DNA of 9,810 nucleotides, from positions 1-9,810 of the forward strand of contig JBIOWF010000222.1 of NCBI GenBank assembly GCA_044868295.1, written 5' to 3'. Numbering within the stretch: the first letter of the stretch is position 1; the number at the start of each line of letters is the position of its first letter. A program made the translations under genes and the position numbers. Positions 1 to 7,285 of the stretch are shown piece by piece. A model generated the notes under the pieces. That model was not told the DNA's origin. It saw only the letters and a program-made list of their open reading frames with translations, and did no database searches. The stretch is from JBIOWF01 sp044868295 (GTDB taxonomy: Bacteria; Actinomycetota; Actinomycetes; Streptosporangiales; Streptosporangiaceae).

Positions 1-1540
1 GGATCTGGCGGGCGACCTGGGCCACCAGGCGGTCCAGGTCGGCCGCGCCCGTGATCGCCGTGATGACCGAGATCGTGCCGCCGCCCCGCACGCTCGGCAC
101 GCCGATGACGTCGAGGATCGGGTCGAGCAGCGGTGTCACGCTTTCTGTGGCCCGCCACGCGAGATGCGCCTCCCGGGCCAGCCGCTCGGTGTCCGCCAGC
201 AGGGACTCGGCCTCAGGAACGACGTGCTGCTGCTTCGCGGACACGGCGAGGATCGTGGTTCCACAGGCCATGATCTCTGCGACCACCCTGGGGTCCGCGT
301 CGGGACCCGCGACGACGAGGGCCGCGCGGCGGTAGGCCGTCAGTAGATCGTCATAGGAGGTCTTGTCATCGCCCTGCCCGGCCAGGGACGCCCAGACCGG
401 CTCGCGTTCCGCGGTCGCGAGCGCCTCCGGCCCAGACGCGGACGACCCAGACGCGGACGACCCAGATACGGACGGCCCAGACGCGGACGCGTCGGAGTCG
501 TGAGCTGTGGCCGAGGCGCTCCCGGTCTGGGTGGCCGCGGCAGGGTCCCGGGGCGGAAGGTCGACCGTGCCGAGGGTGACGACCTCTCCGGTGCGCCCGC
601 CGAGCGCGGGGACCGGATTGTGGACGCGCGGCTGGACCATGTGGGGCAGAACGCCGACACGGTCGTGCCGCAGGGCCGACTTCCATTCGCGCGCGCGAGC
701 CTCCGAGGTCGCCAGGACGTACTCGAAATGCTCGGCCGCCGGCACGAATCGTGAGATCGGGCCGCCGGAGTGCCAGAAAACGGTCTTCACGCCTCGCTTG
801 CGGCACGCCTCGACAAGATCCCGCAGCGCCCGTGTCTCACCGGCGAGCGCCTCCAGCCACCGCCCGCCGTTCCCCTGCCGGGGGCCTGGCCGTACGGACT
901 CGACGAAGAGCACATGCGGCTGGTGCTGGTCCAGCATGGCCGCCCAGTTCTCCGGGCCGAAGTTCGTCACCTGCCGCCACTCATAGCGCAGGAGCGCCTC
1001 GGTCTGCCGGTCGACGATCGCGGCCACCGTCAGGTACGGCCTGGCCAGCGGGCCCTTCGGCACCGTGAACCCCTCCGCCAGCGCGGCGGACACTTCGGGA
1101 GCCTTCGGATCCGGTACGGCCGGTGTCGCCTTGGCCTCCGGAACGCCGGGAAGCTCCGGCTTGAAGTCGGAACGCCGGGGTGCGGGACGCTTCTTCACCG
1201 GCTCCTTGAGCGTCTTGGCGACCGCGCCCGGGTTCTTGGTGTGCAGCGCGTCTCCGAGCTTGAGCCAGCGGCTCTCCTGCACGGACGCGAGCTTCCAGTT
1301 GGCGACCTCGGTCTGGTAGCGCTGCTCGGCGAGTCGCTTGGCCAGCTGCGCGTTCTGCCGTTCGGTCGTCTTCAGTCTCGCTTCGGCCTCGCGGAGCCTC
1401 GTCAGAGCCTCGGCCTCGGAATGAGCGGCCTCGTCGAGCCGCCGCTGGTAGTCGACGAGCAGCCGAGCCAGCTCCGCCGCCCCCGCCGCCTGCTCGACGG
1501 CCTGCGTCAGCGCCTGCTTGACGCTCTCCAACTCGCTCAT
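1..1540 (-). CDS. CgeB-type glycosyltransferase with probable fused GT2 domain (3' end beyond window)
   Basis: At least 513 residues are encoded, running off the left edge without a stop. ATG at 1540-1538 is preceded by a GGCGGAG ribosome-binding stretch. Residues 1-75 are Glu/Gln/Ala-rich heptad-like sequence, probably a coiled coil; 110-160 is a Pro/Lys-rich linker. Residues about 168-310 match the N-terminal half of the CgeB family: TVAAIVDRQTE, FGPENWAAML, HVLFVES, then VKTVFWHSGGP, a YVLATSE strand and LPHMVQPRVHNP. Residues about 334-371 are an Ala/Ser/Gly low-complexity insert. Residues about 395-480 resemble the C-terminal Glyco_trans_1_2 half (SYDDLLTAYRRA, AEIMACGTTIL), but the nucleotide-sugar-binding region between the two halves seems shortened. 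From about residue 489 (ISVITAITGAADLDRLV) the sequence looks like the first strand of a GT2 domain, as in CgeB-GT2 fusions. The expected role is cytoplasmic transfer of a sugar to a surface glycan, spore-coat or metabolite acceptor; donor and acceptor cannot be read. Family call is fairly firm, the GT2 fusion less so. Confidence 0.78.
   Translation of the reverse strand, partial: MSELESVKQALTQAVEQAAGAAELARLLVDYQRRLDEAAHSEAEALTRLREAEARLKTTERQNAQLAKRLAEQRYQTEVANWKLASVQESRWLKLGDALHTKNPGAVAKTLKEPVKKRPAPRRSDFKPELPGVPEAKATPAVPDPKAPEVSAALAEGFTVPKGPLARPYLTVAAIVDRQTEALLRYEWRQVTNFGPENWAAMLDQHQPHVLFVESVRPGPRQGNGGRWLEALAGETRALRDLVEACRKRGVKTVFWHSGGPISRFVPAAEHFEYVLATSEARAREWKSALRHDRVGVLPHMVQPRVHNPVPALGGRTGEVVTLGTVDLPPRDPAAATQTGSASATAHDSDASASGPSVSGSSASGSSASGPEALATAEREPVWASLAGQGDDKTSYDDLLTAYRRAALVVAGPDADPRVVAEIMACGTTILAVSAKQQHVVPEAESLLADTERLAREAHLAWRATESVTPLLDPILDVIGVPSVRGGGTISVITAITGAADLDRLVAQVARQI
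431..490. repeat. 15-bp in-frame minisatellite, four copies
   Basis: Four head-to-tail 15-base units start at 431, 446, 461 and 476. The first two are identical (CCCAGACGCGGACGA), the third differs at positions TA/G, and the fourth ends in C. Read on the minus strand they encode the pentapeptide pattern (A/V)-S-G-(S/P)-S inside the glycosyltransferase, so the unit length preserves the frame. The array sits between the two halves of the CgeB-like region and is probably a flexible linker of variable length. Repeat structure is read directly; length variability is inferred. Confidence 0.85.
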
Positions 1541-1714
1541 GAGGTTCACTCCGCCAAAGTCCAAAGGGGGCGAGAGTCACAATATTCGCAGAACTCTCCG
1601 CATGGCCTCATGAACCTCGCGAAGAGAGCCCAAGTCAGCAGAGCCAAGCCGAAGCCCACCCGGCCCACCGCATCAAGGCTCCACCTGCCCCCGACCACAA
1701 CCTGGCTCAACCCA

Positions 1715-1852
1715 GCGACCAATCCGCCACGCACCTAGCGGCCAATCGGCCAGACACCATGCGACCAATCGGCCACTTAGTGAGCGACCAACGTGCCACG
1801 CACCTAGCGACCAATCTGCCATTGACCTGGCGACCAGACGGCCTAGAACACT
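1715..1852. repeat. Six tandem 23-bp iteron-like repeats
   Basis: Units start at exactly 1715, 1738, 1761, 1784, 1807 and 1830. The conserved core of the first 15 bases is GCGACCAATCNGCCA; the last 8 bases vary, though units 1 and 4 share CGCACCTA. Units 1, 3 and 5 differ in the core only at the N position, unit 2 has one further change, and units 4 and 6 are more diverged. A degenerate seventh copy may precede at 1691-1714. Because 23 is not a multiple of three, this is not a coding repeat. The spacing is a little over two helical turns, which would put binding sites on nearly the same DNA face. The array ends 21 bases before the ATPase start codon and overlaps its candidate -35 box. Confidence 0.88.
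1822..1849 (+). promoter_or_regulatory. Candidate housekeeping promoter of the DUF4143 ATPase gene
   Basis: TTGACC at 1822-1827 differs from the -35 consensus by one base. A 16-base spacer leads to TAGAAC at 1844-1849, which matches four of six -10 positions. This would start transcription near 1856, giving a leader under 20 bases before the GTG at 1874. The -35 lies in the variable tail of repeat unit 5 and the -10 at the end of unit 6, so any protein bound to the array would compete with or contact RNA polymerase. This is motif reading only. Confidence 0.35.
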
Positions 1853-1873
1853 GATGTATGCCATGCTGAGCTG

Positions 1874-3160
1874 GTGATTAGCCCATCTCAGACTCCTCTG
1901 GGCCGCGTCGTTCCCCGGCGTGCGGAGCGATCTCTGGCGGACGCGCTCTCCGACACACGTGTCGTCCTCATCAATGGTGCTCGTCAATCCGGCAAGAGCA
2001 CCCTGGTCAGACTGCTCGCCAAGGATCGGGCCGCGGAATGGCGCAACCTTGATTCGCCACCCGTGCTCCAGGCCGCCCTCGCGGATCCAGCTGGGTTCGT
2101 CGACTTTCCCGAGCTCATGGTGATCGACGAGATCCAGCGTGTCCCACAACTGTTGCTGGCCATCAAAGAACAAGTGGACACCGACCCTCGGCCTGGCCGC
2201 TATCTGCTGACCGGGTCGGCACGGGTGCTCGGCCTGCGAACACTGCCCGACGCGCTGCCCGGTCGGATGGAAACGATCGAGTTGTGGCCGTTTTCCCAAG
2301 GTGAGATCGACGGCACCCCCGACGGCTTCGTGGACGCGATCTTCACGGACGGCGAGAATCTACGCCACACGTCCGCACTCACCCGCTCTGAATACGCCGA
2401 GCGAATCGTCCGAGGAGGCTTCCCCGAAGCGGTCGCCCGCTCCAACCCCCGGCGGCGGGAACGCTTCCTCGACTCCTATGTGGCCGACCTCATCGCTCGT
2501 GATGTCAGTCAGCTGTCGGAGATCGAGCGGACAACCGAGATGCGCGCTCTGATCAAGTTGGTCGCCGCCCGCTCCGGCCAGCTCATGGTCCAAAGCGCGT
2601 TGGGCACGGCGACGGAGCTTCCGGCGAACACCGTGCGTCGATATCTCGGCCTGCTGGAGGAGGTCTTCCTGATCAAACGGATACCGGCCTGGTCCCGCAA
2701 CCACAGCAGTCGCGCCATAAGCACGCCCAAGGTTTCCTTCGTCGATTCCGGCGTCGCGGCGAACCTGCTCGACGTCGATGCCAGAAGCCTTGTTCGTCCC
2801 GATGGACTCTTCGGACCGCTCTTGGAAGGCTTTGTTCTCATGGAGCTCGCACGTCAGCTGACCTGGTCCGAACAACGCGCAGAACTGTTCCACTACCGCA
2901 CCAAGGACAAGGTCGAAGTCGACGCTGTGCTGGAAAATCGCCAGGGTCATGTAGTCGGCGTCGAGGTCAAGGCGTCATCGACCGTACGACCTGATGATTT
3001 CAAGGGCCTGCGGCATCTCGCCGAGCAGGCAGGAGGCGATTTCGTCGCCGGTGTCGTTCTCTACACCGGTACCCAGACTCTCCCGTTCGGCCCCCGCCTG
3101 CGCGCCATGCCCGTGAGTGCGCTGTGGGAGATCGCGGCACCCACACAGTCTTCAGCTTGA
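1874..3160 (+). CDS. AAA-type ATP-binding protein, DUF4143 family
   Basis: The product is 428 residues, the usual length for this family. The P-loop GARQSGKST is at residues 35-43, a Walker B strand LMVIDEIQRVP at 81-91 (D85, E86), and a sensor-like LLTGSA at 111-116. The region about 195-370 is the DUF4143 part and contains a PD-(D/E)xK-like pattern, EVD at 348-350 followed by E364-V-K366. Members are widespread, often horizontally moved single genes, and their biochemical role is not established; ATP-driven or nucleic-acid-directed activity is inference. The GTG start has only a weak GAG-type ribosome-binding site; nearby upstream ATGs (1854, 1858, 1863) are out of frame. Eleven of the first 30 codons end in A or T, many more than in treS, which suggests more recent acquisition. 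It lies downstream of the 23-bp repeats and 131 bases before the next gene. Confidence 0.85.
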   Translation: MISPSQTPLGRVVPRRAERSLADALSDTRVVLINGARQSGKSTLVRLLAKDRAAEWRNLDSPPVLQAALADPAGFVDFPELMVIDEIQRVPQLLLAIKEQVDTDPRPGRYLLTGSARVLGLRTLPDALPGRMETIELWPFSQGEIDGTPDGFVDAIFTDGENLRHTSALTRSEYAERIVRGGFPEAVARSNPRRRERFLDSYVADLIARDVSQLSEIERTTEMRALIKLVAARSGQLMVQSALGTATELPANTVRRYLGLLEEVFLIKRIPAWSRNHSSRAISTPKVSFVDSGVAANLLDVDARSLVRPDGLFGPLLEGFVLMELARQLTWSEQRAELFHYRTKDKVEVDAVLENRQGHVVGVEVKASSTVRPDDFKGLRHLAEQAGGDFVAGVVLYTGTQTLPFGPRLRAMPVSALWEIAAPTQSSA

Positions 3161-3259
3161 CCCTCGGAGTGGTCCTGAATGGAGCTCGCGGCGCTCAGCG
3201 ATTGGCCGTGGCTGGTTGGGCCAAAGGTCTTCTCGTATGTGGAGGTCTCGGAGAATCCG

Positions 3260-3291
3260 TAGACTGCGCCGGATGCGAGGAGGGCGATTCA
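3260..3291 (+). promoter_or_regulatory. Start-deciding ribosome-binding site and possible -10 box
   Basis: GAGGAGGG at 3277-3284 lies seven bases before GTG at 3292 and is the strongest ribosome-binding site on the plus strand of the window. It fixes the start of the asparagine-synthetase-like gene, although the reading frame is open back to 3124, inside the preceding gene. TAGACT at 3260-3265 fits a -10 element with a start near 3272, but no good -35 was found. Between the two genes there is also a six-base inverted repeat, TTGGCC 3202-3207 and GGCCAA 3219-3224, too short to call a terminator. Confidence 0.5.
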
Positions 3292-5112
3292 GTGCGCAAA
3301 GGTGAGTGGCCGGGCTTTCAGGCCAGACCGTATGTCTGCGGGGCCATCGGGCCGTTCGACGCGTCCAAACTGGACCTCCTCGCCCGTTCGGGCCCTGCCG
3401 TACAGGCCGTGCACAGGGCGGCGGACGCGGTGCTGCTGAGCTCCGGCCCCCTTGATCCGTACGGCACGCCGGGAGCGCGGAGCGACGCCGCGCACAGCCG
3501 CTCAGCGGGGATGACCGCGCCAGAAACGGCTACAGCGCCAACGACGGCGGCGGCGATCGCGCCGGCACCGGCGACGGCGACGGCCACCGCGACGGCCAGG
3601 GCGACCGGATTCGACACGACGGCCGCCTTCGCCTGGGGCGGGCGACGGCCGGTGGGCGGCGCCGGAGGGGCGAACCCCGGTTGGCTGGCGGTCGCCGAGA
3701 ACTATGAGGCGCCGGGGCTCGTCGACGAGCCGGAGACGGTGACCCTCCACACGGGCGCGTTCGGGCTGGTCGACGTCTACTACCTCGCCGACGGGGACGC
3801 GATCTACTTCGCCGGGCTGATCGAGCCGCTGCTCGCGCTGGCGCGCCGGCCGTACGAGGTCAACTGGGACGCCTGGGCGGCCATCCTCAAGCTCACCTAT
3901 CCGCTGCTGGAGGACACTCCGTACGCCCAGGTGAAGCGGCTGCCGGGCGCGACGGCGCTGAGCTGGTCGCGGACGGACCGGAGGCTGCGTGTCGACCGGC
4001 GGGCGCCGCGCTGGGTGCGGGAGGAGCCGTTCGACCGGGGCGTGACCGGCGGCGACCTCGTGGCGTTGCTGCACGACGCGTTCAAGCCCTACGACAGGGT
4101 GCTGGTCCCGGTGAGCGGCGGGTACGACTCACGCCTGCTGGCCGGCATCGCCGTCGCCAGGAAGATGGACGTCGAATCGTGGACGACCAGCCCGGACGAC
4201 GGGCTCGACAACGACATCGACTTCGCCCGCCACATCACCCGCGAACTCGGGCTGAAGCACCGGATCGTGCCGCAGGACCCGGAGAAATACCCCGATGAGG
4301 CGCTGTGGGCGGCCCGACGGCTGGAGTACTTGACCAGCCATCACGCCTGGTATTCGCCGTTCGCCCGAGAAGTCCACGAAGCCGGCCGGCCCGTCGTCGA
4401 CGGCCTCGCGGGCGGACCGCTCATGAAGAACTTCCTCATCACCGCCGACGCCGTGGACGCCGGGACCGGCGCGACCCGGCGCGCCGCCCTGCTGGCCGCC
4501 CTGGCCACCGGCGAGCCTCACCTGCCCGTCCTCGGTGACGCGGCGACCGCCTGGATCGACGACCGGGTCGGTACGGCTTTCGCCCGTGCGACGTCGATGC
4601 TGCACGGGCACCGCTCGGAGCTCCCGCTGAGCGTGCTCCACACCCGCACGGCCCGGGGCATCGCCCGCTCCCCGGTCAACCTCGTAGGGCCCGAGAGCAC
4701 GCCGATCTTCCCGTTCCTGCACCCCGAGTTCTTCGACGCCGCCCTGTCGGTGCCGGTGACGCGGAAGGAAGGCGGCAAGTTCTACCGGGAGGTCCTGAAA
4801 GCGGCCGACCCCAAGGTGGCGGCGCTGCCGTCCACCAACGGGGCGCTGCCGCACCGGCGGGTGCCGCTGCGGTCGAACGGCCCGGTGGCGCGGGAGTGGA
4901 ACCACCGGACGCTGTCGCGGGCCGCCTCCGTCCCCGGGTTGATGTCGCCGCAGATGCTGGACGTGGTCGCCAAGGGACCGGACGCGCTGACGGCGTTCGG
5001 CTCGTGGAACTCCCGGTTCTGGCTGCGCAGCCTGGTGCTCTTCGGCGCCTGGCTGACCGATTACGAGGACGTCCTGGGCGATCTCACCCCGCCGTGGCTC
5101 ACCGGCCACTAA
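3292..5112 (+). CDS. Asparagine-synthetase-like protein with remodelled glutaminase half
   Basis: With the GTG at 3292 the product has 606 residues. The ATP-pyrophosphatase loop SGGYDS is at 275-280, preceded by the strand DRVLVPV; DGLAGG at 370-375 sits where AsnB has its second conserved Gly-rich motif. This half should adenylate a carboxylate and amidate it or condense it with an amine; the substrate is not readable. The N-terminal region keeps pieces of the class II glutaminase fold: VCGAIGPFD at 15-23 resembles the MCGI start of AsnB, and GAFGLVDVYYLADGDAIYF at 155-173 resembles the DPFG...YYA region, followed by RLPGATALSW at 216-225. However, Cys16 is not at residue 2, and the usual Arg/Asn/Asp glutamine-binding motifs are not recognisable. 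Residues about 74-106 are an Ala/Thr/Pro low-complexity insert. Either Cys16 is exposed by processing, as in PurF-type propeptides, or the enzyme uses ammonia or another amine. No lasso-type precursor or leader peptidase is adjacent. Confidence 0.8.
   Translation: MRKGEWPGFQARPYVCGAIGPFDASKLDLLARSGPAVQAVHRAADAVLLSSGPLDPYGTPGARSDAAHSRSAGMTAPETATAPTTAAAIAPAPATATATATARATGFDTTAAFAWGGRRPVGGAGGANPGWLAVAENYEAPGLVDEPETVTLHTGAFGLVDVYYLADGDAIYFAGLIEPLLALARRPYEVNWDAWAAILKLTYPLLEDTPYAQVKRLPGATALSWSRTDRRLRVDRRAPRWVREEPFDRGVTGGDLVALLHDAFKPYDRVLVPVSGGYDSRLLAGIAVARKMDVESWTTSPDDGLDNDIDFARHITRELGLKHRIVPQDPEKYPDEALWAARRLEYLTSHHAWYSPFAREVHEAGRPVVDGLAGGPLMKNFLITADAVDAGTGATRRAALLAALATGEPHLPVLGDAATAWIDDRVGTAFARATSMLHGHRSELPLSVLHTRTARGIARSPVNLVGPESTPIFPFLHPEFFDAALSVPVTRKEGGKFYREVLKAADPKVAALPSTNGALPHRRVPLRSNGPVAREWNHRTLSRAASVPGLMSPQMLDVVAKGPDALTAFGSWNSRFWLRSLVLFGAWLTDYEDVLGDLTPPWLTGH
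3511..3612. repeat. Low-complexity GCGACG-like stretch encoding an Ala/Thr-rich insert
   Basis: The stretch is built of repeated GCGACG, GCGACC, GCCACC and GGCGGC-like hexamers, clearest at 3569-3606. It encodes residues about 74-107 of the asparagine-synthetase-like protein, made almost only of Ala, Thr and Pro. It falls between the VCGAIGPFD motif and the retained glutaminase strands, so it probably forms an unstructured linker or has disrupted the ancestral domain. Units are imperfect and no single period fits throughout. Confidence 0.6.
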
Positions 5113-5122
5113 GAAGCCGTGA

Positions 5123-5149
5123 CTCACCGGCCGCCAGGGCGATGGTGAG
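5123..5149 (+). terminator. Weak candidate terminator after the asparagine-synthetase-like gene
   Basis: CTCACC at 5123-5128 can pair with GGTGAG at 5144-5149, plus one G-T pair inside, with a 13-base GC-rich loop. It begins 11 bases after the TAA. No T-run follows, which is common for actinobacterial terminators but leaves the call weak. Confidence 0.3.
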
Positions 5150-5242
5150 GCAACTCTGCGTGATCATATGGCAACGTGTGAAAACCACTTGTCAGACATG
5201 AGTCACCGCTCGCCGGCCTGGTCGGGTGGTACATTCGTGTTA

Positions 5243-5304
5243 TGTATGTGGCATGAGCTGACATACAGCTCCGGAGTGTGACAACCCCCACCCCCACCCC
5301 CACC
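5243..5304 (+). promoter_or_regulatory. treS upstream leader: inverted repeat and C5A run
   Basis: The 210 bases before treS are AT-richer than the genes. A seven-base inverted repeat, TGTATGT at 5243-5249 and ACATACA at 5261-5267, has an 11-base spacer and could be an operator. TACATT at 5230-5235 and TATGTA at 5241-5246 are possible -10 boxes, but neither has a recognisable -35 at proper spacing. At 5285-5304 three runs of five C separated by single A are followed by CC, giving a G-rich run on the minus strand with quadruplex potential. An in-frame GTG at 5278 would make this run coding, but it has a badly spaced ribosome-binding site. Confidence 0.35.
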
Positions 5305-5322
5305 TTCATCAAGCGAGATCAG

Positions 5323-7122
<1,800 letters not shown>

Positions 7123-7136
7123 CCCGTGATCGGGGG

Positions 7137-7174
7137 CATCGCCCGCTGAGCCGTACCGGACTCAGCGGGCGGTG
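7137..7174. terminator. Bidirectional terminator hairpin between treS and the ABC permease gene
   Basis: Fourteen paired bases, 7137-7150 with 7161-7174, including one wobble pair and the perfect core GCCCGCTGAG / CTCAGCGGGC, enclose a 10-base loop. It begins 14 bases after the treS TGA and lies about 100 bases beyond the permease stop on the other strand, so it can serve both convergent transcripts. There is no T-tract. Its right arm is also the first unit of the repeat array. Confidence 0.75.
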
Positions 7175-7285
7175 ACTCACCGGGCAGCGACCCGGCGGCA
7201 TTCAGCGGGCGGCGACCCACGAGGCAGCGACCCAGCACGGCACTCAGCGGGCGGTGACCCACCAGGCGACTCAGCGGGCGGTGAT
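7160..7285. repeat. Tandem array that duplicates the 3' end of the permease gene
   Basis: The core ACTCAGCGGGCGGTGA recurs at 7160, 7200 (two changes), 7242 and 7269, at spacings of 40, 42 and 27 bases. Units 1 and 2 also share the following GGCAGCGACCC block. The copy at 7269 includes the permease stop codon and its last codons (I-T-A-R-stop on the minus strand). The next two copies lie 27 and 69 bases beyond it, both multiples of three, so each repeats the same codons and stop in the same frame; the fourth is out of frame. This fits local slippage or duplication of a gene end in the convergent gap. Confidence 0.8.

Larger units (their letters stand above)
1541..1873. other. Divergent intergenic region between the glycosyltransferase and the DUF4143 ATPase
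   Basis: This 333-base gap separates two divergently transcribed genes and must hold both promoters. The right half is dominated by the 23-bp tandem array. The left half (1541-1690) shows no convincing gene. It holds an 8-base inverted repeat, GAGGTTCA at 1541-1548 with TGAACCTC at 1611-1618, whose proximal arm directly abuts the glycosyltransferase ATG. On the minus strand an AATATTGT stretch near 1579-1586 could be part of a -10 box, but I found no matching -35. A 62-codon minus-strand reading frame ending at 1546 is considered non-coding. Confidence 0.6.

Noticed and set aside
1546..1734. A 62-residue minus-strand reading frame (GTG start) with a hydrophobic middle, ending six bases before the glycosyltransferase ATG.
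   Set aside because: It starts inside the 23-bp repeats, has no good ribosome-binding site, and 17 of 62 codons end in A or T, unlike most genes here. Translational coupling is possible but unsupported.
770..1738. A 322-codon plus-strand open frame opposite the glycosyltransferase gene.
   Set aside because: It is antisense to a well-supported family match, and its composition is that expected from the reverse frame of a high-GC gene.
3124..3291. N-terminal extension of the asparagine-synthetase-like protein back to 3124.
   Set aside because: It would overlap the ATPase gene by 37 bases with no ribosome-binding site, whereas GTG 3292 follows a strong GAGGAGGG.
4129..5127. A 332-codon minus-strand open frame opposite the asparagine-synthetase-like gene.
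   Set aside because: Arg/Gly/Val-rich shadow frame with no recognisable motif; the plus strand carries the SGGYDS loop and conserved family segments.
3161..5322. Lasso-peptide biosynthesis, with the asparagine-synthetase-like protein as macrolactam cyclase.
   Set aside because: No precursor-like small gene, RRE protein or leader peptidase is adjacent in either flank.
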